Both the position numbers and the translations under genes were made by a program. DNA of 54,408 nt from contig JASMJM010000025.1 of assembly GCA_030749725.1 (NCBI GenBank), positions 1 to 54,408 on the forward strand, in the 5' to 3' direction. The notes under the pieces are model-generated. The model was not told the DNA's origin. It was given only the letters and a program-made list of their open reading frames with translations, and did not search any database. Shown one piece after another: positions 1 through 8,657 of this stretch. The stretch is from Pseudomonadales bacterium. Lineage in GTDB: Bacteria; Pseudomonadota; Gammaproteobacteria; Pseudomonadales; Azotimanducaceae. Numbering within the stretch: the first letter of the stretch is position 1; each line of letters opens with the position of its first letter.

Positions 1-1
1 G

Positions 2-1309
2 TCGTACCTCGATGACTTTTTCATCCCGGCGTTCGGAGATCCGGCTACCGGAATCGTGTTTGGCAGCTTCGGCGTGGGGTGTCCTACAGGTGGTGACAAC
101 CTGAGAAGCAGTTCTTTCTTCAGTTCGACGACATCCGATACCAAAGCGGCATTCGCGAACGTCGAGTACCAGCTAACCGACGAGTGGAATATTGCGGTCG
201 GTTTGCGTTGGACGGAAGATGAGAAGAAACGAACTGCGGTCATACCGGCCGATCTCGTTGCTGCCGCAGGGGACGTTGCCGTCGGCACGGTGCCGAATAG
301 CATTTTTGTAGGGGACTTCTTTGGCACTGGCGTACCAGTCGTATTTACAGGCAGTGCGGGGACGCCGACGCCAACAACATGGGACCAGGTCATCGGCCAT
401 GTCAGCCTCGAATACACGCCTGAAGACAACCTGATGTATTACGGGCGCATCTCTACCGGCTATCGTGCCGGTGGATTCAATTGGCAGTTCCTGGATAACA
501 AAGACAGCTTTGATGAAGAGGAGTTGACCAACTACGAAGTCGGTGTGAAAGGCCTCTTTCTGGACAACCGCCTGCAACTCACCACCGGCCTTTTCTACCA
601 GGATTTTGAGAATTACCAGCTCACGGCTAACCAACCGGTTGACGAGAGATTTATTGACCCAACGGATAGCACATTTCTCCGTGAACACACCATCAACGTC
701 GGTAGTAGTACCACGATATGGGGCTTCGAGGTGGAAGGCGTTTATTACCTGACTGAGCGCTGGCGGATTTCCGGGTATTACAATTATCTCAACTCCGAGC
801 TCGGCCGCCACAGCACCGTCGTCAGAGCGGACCCGGACCAGACGTTTGTCGATTATGTATACACAAATCCCGGGGCAGATCCAGCCGGACCGGACGGTGT
901 GATCGGCACGGCTGATGACTTCCAGGATACCAATCAGGTCGCGTTGCCACGGGACCATACCGGCGATGAGCTGCCGCAGATGCCGAACCACAAGTGGGCA
1001 ATCACTACGGCCTACACCTGGCCCCTGGCCCAAATGGGTTCCGTGCAGTTCCTGGGCACCTGGAGTTACACGGGCGAGCGTTGGCCACAGCGCGCTGGCA
1101 ATATCAGCAAGACGAAGGTACCCTCCTATGACCGTTTGGATCTCAGAGCAAGATGGGAATCGGCGGATGAACAGTGGTCAGCAAGCCTGTACGTGCAGAA
1201 CGCTTTGGACGACATCGGTGTTTCCGAGTCCATCTCCATTGACCTGCAAGGGTCCCTGACAGAGCCTCGACAGGTGGGACTACAGGTTCGTTGGCGTCCA
1301 GCGCTCTAA
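2..1309 (+). CDS. TonB-dependent receptor, C-terminal part (5' end outside window)
   Basis: The reading frame is open from the first bases of the window, so the N-terminal plug and most of the upstream barrel are missing. The visible 435 or so residues have the alternating polar and aromatic pattern of outer-membrane beta strands, with typical receptor phrases such as YGRISTGYRAGGFNW (roughly residues 145-160 of the visible part) and a C-terminal stretch of DRLDLRARWES and YVQNALDD type that is standard for TonB-dependent receptors. Such proteins import ferric chelates, vitamins or other scarce compounds across the outer membrane using TonB energy. The extreme C-terminus ends in WRPAL rather than the more usual terminal Phe. 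A GC-rich hairpin follows the stop, so it is probably transcribed separately from the exporter genes downstream. Substrate cannot be told. Confidence 0.9.
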   Translation, partial: SYLDDFFIPAFGDPATGIVFGSFGVGCPTGGDNLRSSSFFSSTTSDTKAAFANVEYQLTDEWNIAVGLRWTEDEKKRTAVIPADLVAAAGDVAVGTVPNSIFVGDFFGTGVPVVFTGSAGTPTPTTWDQVIGHVSLEYTPEDNLMYYGRISTGYRAGGFNWQFLDNKDSFDEEELTNYEVGVKGLFLDNRLQLTTGLFYQDFENYQLTANQPVDERFIDPTDSTFLREHTINVGSSTTIWGFEVEGVYYLTERWRISGYYNYLNSELGRHSTVVRADPDQTFVDYVYTNPGADPAGPDGVIGTADDFQDTNQVALPRDHTGDELPQMPNHKWAITTAYTWPLAQMGSVQFLGTWSYTGERWPQRAGNISKTKVPSYDRLDLRARWESADEQWSASLYVQNALDDIGVSESISIDLQGSLTEPRQVGLQVRWRPAL

Positions 1310-1326
1310 CCACTGAGGATACAAAT

Positions 1327-1360
1327 GCCCCCGCCGCAGTCGTGACGGGGGCCCCTCTTT
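1327..1360 (+). terminator. candidate rho-independent terminator after the TonB receptor gene
   Basis: Arms GCCCCCG (1327-1333) and CGGGGGC (1346-1352) form a 7-bp GC stem with a 12-nt loop, followed by a pyrimidine tract CCCTCTTTC. The U-tract is imperfect, so termination may be partial. It sits 17 bases past the receptor stop codon and about 40 bases before the ABC transporter start. Confidence 0.5.
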
Positions 1361-1399
1361 CGATCTGCTAGCAAGGGAACCCCCTGTCAGGACTTTAGA

Positions 1400-3358
1400 G
1401 TGAGTGAAGTGGGCGCAGATACCGCAGATTCTGCGCTGCAGGGCCGTGCCGGCGCTGCGTCAATGACCTTCAGCTTCATGTCATTGCTGAGGCTATTTCT
1501 CCGAACCTGGCCTTATCTAAAACCCCAGTGGAAACACATCCTCGCCTGGTTCAGCCTGCAGTTTCTCTCCGGCGTCGTCATCTCCCTCCTGACCCTGGTC
1601 CTGTTCGATGTCTTCAACAACAAGATTCTTCTGGCTGAGCCGTTGGAGCCGCTGCAAGCCACCTATCTATTGCTGGACACGGATTACGTAGAGACAGAAA
1701 CCCTGACAGTTGAGCAGCGTCGCGTGGTTCGAAATCGGACGATCATGTACGTCATCTTTGGCTACTTCCTGCTCATTGTTTTGATTCAGAGAATAGTGAC
1801 CACCTATTACGAGATGTGGATCGCCCAGAGAATCAATCAGCATCTGCGCGTTGCCATGGTGGAAAATGCTGAACACCTGTCGCTCCGCTATCACAGCCAC
1901 GCGCGCACGGGAGATGCCATCTATCGTGTATTCCAGGACAGCGCCATGATCAGCAGCATGATCGACACGGTGATTCTGGATCCAATCAACATGCTGTGGA
2001 GCTGCGGTCTCGCGTTCTTCATACTGTGGTTATTCAGTCCCTGGCTGGGTCTCCTGGTGGTCGCCGCTGCAGTTCCCATCATCTGGCTGGTGGCCTGGTT
2101 TACACCACGCCTGCAGCGTCGGTCGTGGCTTGCGCGACGATCCAATAGCGACCTGACCTCACGCATCCAGGAAATATCCGCCGGCATTCGCATCATCAAG
2201 GCAAACCAGGCTGAAGCGATTGCCATCGATCGTTTCAATGCGGACTCGCATAGCGCCCTCGACAATGCCTTCTGGTTGCGCATCGAGATGATCATCATGT
2301 ATGCGTTGATCGCGCTGATCATCGGCACTGCCATCATGCTCGGCGACTATGTCATGGCTGGATGGACCATCGACGAGGAGGCCACATATTTAGGCGGTGC
2401 GATAGCAATCGTTGGGTTTACCGTCTGGAACCTCGGCGCCTTTCAGGCGGCGAAGAGCCGCGCCGGACAATACTACTTCTGGGGTGCAGCGTTGATCAGT
2501 AAGTGGAGCATCATGCAGGACATGGCTATCGGGCTCGACCGGGCGTTTTTCCTTTTGGACCTGAAACCGGATGTAGAGGACAGCGAACAAGCAGTTGATG
2601 TGCCTGCCCCCATCGACGAGATCGGCTACGGCAACGTTCAGTTCGGCTATGATTCAGACCAGCCCATCCTCCAAGGCGTACATCTTACGGCCAGGGGCGG
2701 CACCATAACCGCTATCGTCGGCGACACCGGATCGGGAAAATCGACACTGATGTCCCTGCTGCTGCGACTCTATGATCCGGACTCCGGAACCGTTTCCATT
2801 AATGGAACGGACCTCAAGGACATCCGCATCGCCAGCTTGAGGCACAATGTGGCCATCGCACTGCAACAGAACGTGCTGTTTGCTGCTACGGTCAGAAACA
2901 ACATCGCCTATGCCGCTGACGGGGTAACTGAAGCTGACATTCACGCCGCTGCGCGGATCGCTTGCGCTGACGATTTCATCGAGGAACTGCCTAAGGGCTA
3001 TGACACCGAACTGGGCGAGCGGGGCGGCAGACTGTCCGCGGGACAACGCCAGCGGATCACCATCGCGCGGGCAATCGTCCGGGACACGCCGATCCTGATC
3101 CTCGACGAACCCACCGCAGCACTGGATGCCGAAACCGAGCAGCAAGTTCTCCGCAACCTGGCCGAGTGGGGGCGTAACCGGGTCCTGTTCCTCATTACCC
3201 ATCGCCTGTCGACCATAAGGAATGCCGACCAGATTGCGTTTCTCGAGGACGGGCGCATCCAGGAGACGGGTACTCATGAGACGTTGATGGCGATTCCCGG
3301 GGGCCGCTACCGGCGATTCGTGTTGGCCGAAGGTGGAGAAGCAGGCAGCGATGAGTGA
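1400..3358 (+). CDS. ABC exporter half-transporter, permease-ATPase fusion (first of pair)
   Basis: A 652-residue protein from a GTG start. The N-terminal 370 or so residues hold about six hydrophobic segments of the type I exporter transmembrane domain (MsbA/LmrA class). The C-terminal ATPase domain shows Walker A GDTGSGKST (about 441-449), the signature LSAGQRQR, Walker B ILILDEPTAALD with the catalytic Glu (about 565-576), and the H-loop LITHRLST. All ATPase motifs are intact. It overlaps the next half-transporter by 8 bases, so the two almost certainly form a heterodimeric exporter in the inner membrane. There is an unusual insertion between TM1 and TM2 (roughly residues 75-110, rich in Glu, Thr and Arg), probably an external loop. 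The substrate is unknown; lipid, peptide or drug are all possible. Confidence 0.9.
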   Translation: MSEVGADTADSALQGRAGAASMTFSFMSLLRLFLRTWPYLKPQWKHILAWFSLQFLSGVVISLLTLVLFDVFNNKILLAEPLEPLQATYLLLDTDYVETETLTVEQRRVVRNRTIMYVIFGYFLLIVLIQRIVTTYYEMWIAQRINQHLRVAMVENAEHLSLRYHSHARTGDAIYRVFQDSAMISSMIDTVILDPINMLWSCGLAFFILWLFSPWLGLLVVAAAVPIIWLVAWFTPRLQRRSWLARRSNSDLTSRIQEISAGIRIIKANQAEAIAIDRFNADSHSALDNAFWLRIEMIIMYALIALIIGTAIMLGDYVMAGWTIDEEATYLGGAIAIVGFTVWNLGAFQAAKSRAGQYYFWGAALISKWSIMQDMAIGLDRAFFLLDLKPDVEDSEQAVDVPAPIDEIGYGNVQFGYDSDQPILQGVHLTARGGTITAIVGDTGSGKSTLMSLLLRLYDPDSGTVSINGTDLKDIRIASLRHNVAIALQQNVLFAATVRNNIAYAADGVTEADIHAAARIACADDFIEELPKGYDTELGERGGRLSAGQRQRITIARAIVRDTPILILDEPTAALDAETEQQVLRNLAEWGRNRVLFLITHRLSTIRNADQIAFLEDGRIQETGTHETLMAIPGGRYRRFVLAEGGEAGSDE

Positions 3359-5363
3359 GGTAACCCCCAACGAGTTCGCCGGTGTCTTGACGCCGGAGCA
3401 GTTCGATGATCGGGTAGATATCCACACCGACATCACTAACCGCGAAGTCCTGACCATCATCGGTCGCTCACTCAAGCTACTGGCAGACGTCAGGAACCTG
3501 TTTGCAGCCAAGTTCATGCTGGCCATGTTGGCGCTGATACCCGGGCTGATTGCCCCGTGGATCGGCAAGATCGTTATTGATCAGGTCATCCTGGGAAAAC
3601 AGATTGACGAAGCCACGGTGCGTTTTCCACCCCACGTATCCCCCTTCATCGATTACATCCGGGGACTGGAGCCGCTTGAGACCATGCTGGCGATCGTCGT
3701 ACTGATGGGGATCATCCTGGTGCTGTTTGGCCGGGGTGGGTCGGGTGTTCTACTGTCCGCCGGAAGGGACAGCGCCACCCAATCGGAAGCCAAACTCAAT
3801 GCAGGGGGCAGTCAAACAGGCGGGATCTTCGGCGCCATCGAAGCTCTGATCCACATCCGTCTTAACCAACGCCTGGTCAATGGTCTGCGTACACGGTTGT
3901 TCTCGGGCCTCGCAAAGCTGCCCATGATTACCCTCGATGATCATCGCATCGGCGACTCGGTCTACCGGGTCATGTACGATGCCCCGGACGTACCACTCAT
4001 CTGTTTCGAACTCACCTTGCAGCCTTTCTTCACCCTCGTGGGCGTTGGCATCTCGCTATACCTGCTGCAGTACAGCTATGGTGCCGTGGCACCGGAACTG
4101 ATCTGGATATCCGCATTGCTGGTGCCCCTTTCCCTCGCTGTTACGCTTCCTGTTTCGAGTCTCATGCGGCGCGTGCAGCAGGCCAGCCGAGCGGCGGGCA
4201 CGGTGACCACCAATGCCATCGAGGAAAGCATGAGCAATATCCATGCGGTACAGAGCCTCGGGGGCATGTCCCGTGAGAAGGAGCGCATCGAAGGCAAGAG
4301 CAGAGAATCCTTCAGGCGCTTCCGTCATGTGCGGATCATAGAGATGGGACTCACTGTTTTGTCAACGGCGTTAATGATTGCTCTCGGTGTCTTCGTCACG
4401 GTTTATGTCACTGATCAGATCTTCGATGGAGCCATGACGCCTGGGGACTTCTCCGTGCTGTTTGGCATGGCATTTTCCATCGGTGGGTCGGGGCTTCAGA
4501 TCGGTATGTTATGGATCAATCTGCAGGGCAACGTCGCCGCGGTACGCCGGGTCTTCTTCTTTGTGGATCTCGACACCGAGGATGATCGCAAAGAGCTCGA
4601 CGATCTCACAGAGGTGCGCGAGGGCGTGCGCTTCGATCATGTGGGCTTCAGTTACCCGAATGGCCATCAGGCCCTGTCCGACATAAATATTGAGTTTGCT
4701 ATTGGCGAAATCATCGCTATCGTGGGTCCGACGGGGGCCGGCAAGACTTCTCTGGCTCATCTAATCCCGGGCTTCTACCGCCCAACCGAGGGTCGCGTGC
4801 TGATCGACGGGCACGACATTGCGGCCGTAAACGTTGCATCTTTGCGTTCACAGGTGTCCTACGTGTTCCAGGAACACCTGCTGATGAGCGAATCCATCCG
4901 CAGCAACTTCAGCCTGGTGAATCCAGCCGCCAGCGAAGCCGACATGATGGCGGCCTGCCGTATGGCGGAGGCCGAGAAGTTCATCGACAGCCTGCCTGAT
5001 GGCCTCGATACGGTGCTTGGCCGCTCGGGAGACACGTTATCGGTGGGTCAGAAGCAGCGGCTTTGTATTGCTCGTGGCCTGGTTCGCAATACCAGGATTC
5101 TGATTCTGGACGAGCCCACCGCTGCTCTGGATCCACGTAAGGAGAACGCTCTAGTATTAGCACTGCGAAGGGCGGCCGCCGGACGCCTGGTCGTCGTTAT
5201 CGCCCATCGCCTTTCCACCATTCGAAAGGCGGACCGAATCGTTTTTCTGGAGGATGGGAAGGTCAGGGATGTTGGCAGTCACGACGCACTGGTAGCCGAT
5301 CCGAAAGGGCGTTACCGGCGCTTCGTGGAGTTGCAGGGAGGCCTGGCGAGTGCCAAACAGTAA
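3351..5363 (+). CDS. ABC exporter half-transporter, permease-ATPase fusion (second of pair)
   Basis: About 670 residues. I chose the ATG at 3351 (MSEVTPNEF) over the upstream GTG at 3333 because it makes an 8-base ATGAGTGA overlap with the preceding stop, typical of translational coupling. The membrane domain covers roughly residues 40-400 and includes a long insert after TM2 (about residues 85-165, with a GGSQTGGIFG stretch). The ATPase carries Walker A GPTGAGKTS (about 458-466), signature LSVGQKQR, Walker B ILILDEPTAALD and H-loop VIAHRLST, so both ATP sites of the heterodimer look catalytically competent, unlike exporters with one degenerate site. It forms an operon with the preceding half-transporter and possibly with the phosphotransferase-like gene 56 bases downstream. 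Confidence 0.9.
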   Translation: MSEVTPNEFAGVLTPEQFDDRVDIHTDITNREVLTIIGRSLKLLADVRNLFAAKFMLAMLALIPGLIAPWIGKIVIDQVILGKQIDEATVRFPPHVSPFIDYIRGLEPLETMLAIVVLMGIILVLFGRGGSGVLLSAGRDSATQSEAKLNAGGSQTGGIFGAIEALIHIRLNQRLVNGLRTRLFSGLAKLPMITLDDHRIGDSVYRVMYDAPDVPLICFELTLQPFFTLVGVGISLYLLQYSYGAVAPELIWISALLVPLSLAVTLPVSSLMRRVQQASRAAGTVTTNAIEESMSNIHAVQSLGGMSREKERIEGKSRESFRRFRHVRIIEMGLTVLSTALMIALGVFVTVYVTDQIFDGAMTPGDFSVLFGMAFSIGGSGLQIGMLWINLQGNVAAVRRVFFFVDLDTEDDRKELDDLTEVREGVRFDHVGFSYPNGHQALSDINIEFAIGEIIAIVGPTGAGKTSLAHLIPGFYRPTEGRVLIDGHDIAAVNVASLRSQVSYVFQEHLLMSESIRSNFSLVNPAASEADMMAACRMAEAEKFIDSLPDGLDTVLGRSGDTLSVGQKQRLCIARGLVRNTRILILDEPTAALDPRKENALVLALRRAAAGRLVVVIAHRLSTIRKADRIVFLEDGKVRDVGSHDALVADPKGRYRRFVELQGGLASAKQ

Positions 5364-5419
5364 AAGCTTTCAATGGAGTAGGACCGTCTGCCAGGACGTG
5401 TCGTCAGTTGGGAATCTTG

Positions 5420-8146
5420 ATGGAACATGCTGCAAACGCATTAGGTTTTGATACGACAGAAGCACCCCTCGAAGTCGTTGGCGGTAAGGGACAATCACTG
5501 GCCAGGATGGCGTGTGCAGGAATGCCGGTCCCTGCTGGATTTCACCTGACGACCTCTGCGTATCGGCGCTTTGTCGAAGGGAGCAACCTGCAGGCAGGCA
5601 TACTGTCCCTGGCAATACCGACGGTACAGGAAGGCTCCGTATCGTTCGAGCTCGCGTCGACGAGCATTCGGAGACTGTTCACGCAGGCGAAGCTGTCAAC
5701 CGAAATTACGGCAGATATCCGAGCAGCTTATGCCGCGTTACAGGACTCGTCGCAGGCAGGTGAACCGGCGGTGGCAGTGCGTTCCTCAGCAAACGCGGAA
5801 GATTTGCCCGATATGTCCTTTGCCGGTCAACAGGACACCTACCTGAATGTACGCGGCGAGGAGGCGCTGCTGGCGGCTGTCTGCAGTTGTTGGGCATCGC
5901 TCTGGACTGCACGGGCAATGAGCTACCGGCATCAGATGGGTATCGAGAGTGACAAGGTGGCTATGGCCGTCGTCATACAGAGAATGGTCCCAGCGGAAGT
6001 ATCCGGGGTGCTGTTTACAGCCAATCCGGCGACCGGTGATCTTGACGAAATGATCGTCAACGCCAGCTATGGTCTTGGCGAAGCCATCGTGAGTGGTGAA
6101 GTCACACCGGACACCTATGTTCTGGATCGAGCAACGTTAACGGCGAAGGAGACCGTGATCGGAGCCAAGGAGCAGATGGTTATCGCCGATGGCGACAAGG
6201 GTACCAAGGTCGCCAGCGTGGATGCAGCGCGGCGAGGCACCGAGTCATTGACCGAGAGCCAGATTCGGGAATTGGCGACTTTGGCACTTGCTGTGGAACA
6301 GCACTTTGACGGCGTACCCCAGGACATCGAGTGGCTGTTCGCCGAGGGCAAGCTGTGGTTATTGCAGTCGCGACCCATCACCAATCTGCCGGCGCCGCCC
6401 CTCACGGATGTGAGCTGGGATCCGCCCGAACCGAGTGGTTACCTCGGCAGATCTCAGTTGGTGGAACATATCCCGGACCCCGTCTCAACCTTGTTTGAAG
6501 ATCTGCACATGAAGCGGTCGCTGCAGTATTACTGGGGGCTGAATCTAACCAAACGGGGCAATCACGACTTTGAAGATACGCAACCACCAGCGTGTTTCGT
6601 GGTGCAGACCACCATCAATGGTTTCGCCTACAGGCACCTGGGGGAACCACCGCGTACGGGCCGGCTAGAGGCTGCCAAAGCAACGCGATCATGGCTGCCT
6701 GGCCCGCTCCGGAATTTAGCAAGCAAGCTGCAGTTCTATCGATACCAGATGGGGCTCTATGGGCTGCTGATACCGGAGTGGCGTTACATCTCGCTGCCGA
6801 GATACCTCCGCAAGATTCGGCGCTGGGGTAAGCTGGATCCTGAAGCTGCATCGGTTGAACAGCTTTGGGCCGGGATCCGGGCCATGTCGAAGGCGGAAGC
6901 CCAGTACTGGTACCGGGGTGGAGTCTGGAATGCGTTCTCTCTTACCCGGGGCACCGAGTATGTGCTGCATAATTTTCTGCAGGAACATGCTCCTGATCGA
7001 TTTACCAGCGGACAGTTCTTGAGTGGTCTCAGGTCCCGGGCCTTTGATGCCCAAGTGGCACTGTGGAAGACCGCAAAACTGATACGCTCCAACGACGTGC
7101 TTTGTCGAGCTGTGATCGCAACGCCACCCAGGCGATTACTGGATATGTTGCGAGCACATCCGGCGGCAGATCGGGTATGTCGCGAGATTGACCGTTACTT
7201 CGATCACTACGGGCATCAGATATTCACCCTCGACTTTGCTGAACCGTCAGAAACAGACGACCCGGGTAACATCATGCAGAGCCTGTACTCGTTAGTGCTG
7301 CAAACTGATTATGATCCGAAGGACACTCAGCGCGCCGTCGCCCGGAAACGTAAAGCTGCGATAAAGGAGGCCACTCAGCACTTTGAGGGCATCCTCAAAC
7401 GACAGTTCCGATGGTTGCTCTGGAAGGCACGGCACTTCTATCCCAATCGTGAGGAAGCGATGTTTCACATGGGTAAGGCGTGGACCGTGCTTCGACCGTT
7501 TACCAAAGAACTGGGTCAGCGCCTGGTCGAAGCAGGGACCTTGACGCGCGCTGACGATATCTATTTTCTCACTACAGATGAACTGGCACGTGCCATCAGA
7601 ACGTTGGTCGCCGCTACGTCAAGATTGGCAAAGATGAGACCCGACGTCACATTCGTGACAGGATTGCCTGAGTATCGGCAATTGACCGCAGAGCGACGGC
7701 AACTGCGGGAGGCCAGACGAAGATTAACCCCACCGATGCATATACCAGGGCCCCCTCTCTGGGTTCCACCGGCGGACCTCGACGCAACCGAGGAGGACAG
7801 CGATACACTCAAGGGCTCGGCAGTCAGCCCGGGAAAGGTAACGGCAGAGGTGAGTCTGATTCTCTCTCCCGCGGATTTTGACAAGATGAAACCAGGCACG
7901 ATCCTCGTTTGCCCGACCACCACGCCTGCCTGGACCCAGTTGTTCCCCCAGGCCAGGGGTCTGGTGACGGACATCGGAGGCATTCTCGCTCATGGTTCCA
8001 TTGTTGCCAGGGAATACGGAATTCCGGCGGTGTTGGGTTTGGGTGACATAACCAAGCAGGTTGTCAGCGGGCAGCTGATTACCGTTGATGGTGATAAAGG
8101 CACTGTGACTCTGGAGCAATCCCCTGCTGACGATGGCACTCATTGA
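5420..8146 (+). CDS. PEP synthase / rifampin phosphotransferase-like enzyme
   Basis: About 908 residues from the ATG at 5420; an in-frame TTG at 5408 is an alternative start. The N-terminal 320 residues are an ATP-grasp domain of the PPDK_N type, with GGKGQSLARM (about 21-30), AVRSSANAEDLPDMSFAGQQ and DIEWLFAEGKLWLLQSRPIT. The C-terminal swivel domain carries GGILAHGSIVAREYGIPAV with the phosphorylatable His near residue 857. A large middle domain (about 330-780) replaces the PEP/pyruvate barrel of true PEP synthase. That three-part order (ATP-grasp, middle substrate domain, C-terminal His swivel) is the layout of rifampin phosphotransferase, which moves the beta-phosphate of ATP onto an antibiotic hydroxyl. 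The actual substrate here is unknown. It is followed after 15 bases by a phosphatase gene and preceded by an ABC exporter pair. Confidence 0.8.
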   Translation: MEHAANALGFDTTEAPLEVVGGKGQSLARMACAGMPVPAGFHLTTSAYRRFVEGSNLQAGILSLAIPTVQEGSVSFELASTSIRRLFTQAKLSTEITADIRAAYAALQDSSQAGEPAVAVRSSANAEDLPDMSFAGQQDTYLNVRGEEALLAAVCSCWASLWTARAMSYRHQMGIESDKVAMAVVIQRMVPAEVSGVLFTANPATGDLDEMIVNASYGLGEAIVSGEVTPDTYVLDRATLTAKETVIGAKEQMVIADGDKGTKVASVDAARRGTESLTESQIRELATLALAVEQHFDGVPQDIEWLFAEGKLWLLQSRPITNLPAPPLTDVSWDPPEPSGYLGRSQLVEHIPDPVSTLFEDLHMKRSLQYYWGLNLTKRGNHDFEDTQPPACFVVQTTINGFAYRHLGEPPRTGRLEAAKATRSWLPGPLRNLASKLQFYRYQMGLYGLLIPEWRYISLPRYLRKIRRWGKLDPEAASVEQLWAGIRAMSKAEAQYWYRGGVWNAFSLTRGTEYVLHNFLQEHAPDRFTSGQFLSGLRSRAFDAQVALWKTAKLIRSNDVLCRAVIATPPRRLLDMLRAHPAADRVCREIDRYFDHYGHQIFTLDFAEPSETDDPGNIMQSLYSLVLQTDYDPKDTQRAVARKRKAAIKEATQHFEGILKRQFRWLLWKARHFYPNREEAMFHMGKAWTVLRPFTKELGQRLVEAGTLTRADDIYFLTTDELARAIRTLVAATSRLAKMRPDVTFVTGLPEYRQLTAERRQLREARRRLTPPMHIPGPPLWVPPADLDATEEDSDTLKGSAVSPGKVTAEVSLILSPADFDKMKPGTILVCPTTTPAWTQLFPQARGLVTDIGGILAHGSIVAREYGIPAVLGLGDITKQVVSGQLITVDGDKGTVTLEQSPADDGTH

Positions 8147-8161
8147 TGGAGGACAAGAAGA

Positions 8162-8602
8162 ATGATGCACCAAGTCAGTGAGACGCTTTCGTGGGGTGAT
8201 GTCTGGAGCGTCTTGGAGGCCGCTGAAACATGTGACGCGGTCGTGAATGTTGGTCGAAAGATAAAGGACTTCCCCCTTCCCGGTGTTGAATACAAGCTGA
8301 AGTGGTTCGAGGATCATGATCCCTACCCCTGTGAAGACATTTGGGAATGCGTGTTGTGGATCGATGAGAGAATCGAAGAGGGAAAGAAGGTCTATGTGCA
8401 TTGCGAGCAGGGCAATTCTCGATCAGTATCCACGATCATCGCCTACCTGCACTATAAGGGAATGGCTTTTGAGGATGCCTGTGAGCTTGCCATCAAGCTC
8501 AAACCATATTACTCGGGGGCGGGCAAATATGGCGATCTCCCTCTGTCAATCAGACCCTGGTTTGAGAGGGACTGGCCCGGGTTCTTGGAAGGGATCCAGT
8601 AA
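8162..8602 (+). CDS. dual-specificity-type protein phosphatase
   Basis: A 146-residue cytoplasmic-looking protein carrying the cysteine phosphatase loop HCEQGNSRS (H80, C81, R87), which fits HCxxGxxRS of dual-specificity phosphatases. The likely general acid Asp lies in the segment KWFEDHDPYPCE (about 47-60). A GGAGGACAAGAAGA stretch gives a good ribosome binding site, and the gap from the phosphotransferase-like gene is only 15 bases, so the two are very likely co-transcribed. Family members remove phosphate from Ser, Thr or Tyr, but bacterial ones also act on small molecules or lipids. Given its neighbour, it could reverse the phosphorylation made by the preceding enzyme; that link is inference. 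Confidence 0.8.
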   Translation: MMHQVSETLSWGDVWSVLEAAETCDAVVNVGRKIKDFPLPGVEYKLKWFEDHDPYPCEDIWECVLWIDERIEEGKKVYVHCEQGNSRSVSTIIAYLHYKGMAFEDACELAIKLKPYYSGAGKYGDLPLSIRPWFERDWPGFLEGIQ

Positions 8603-8657
8603 GTAATCTGAGGCAGGCACGATCGGATCAGACCCGGATCGAGCAGGCGAATCAGCA

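Noticed and set aside
173-1033. 286-residue frame antisense to the TonB receptor
   Set aside because: Shadow of a clearly coding beta-barrel gene; no domain of its own.
8603-8657. GATCGGATCAGACCCGGATCG considered as a bidirectional terminator
   Set aside because: Short imperfect arms and no T-tract on either side.
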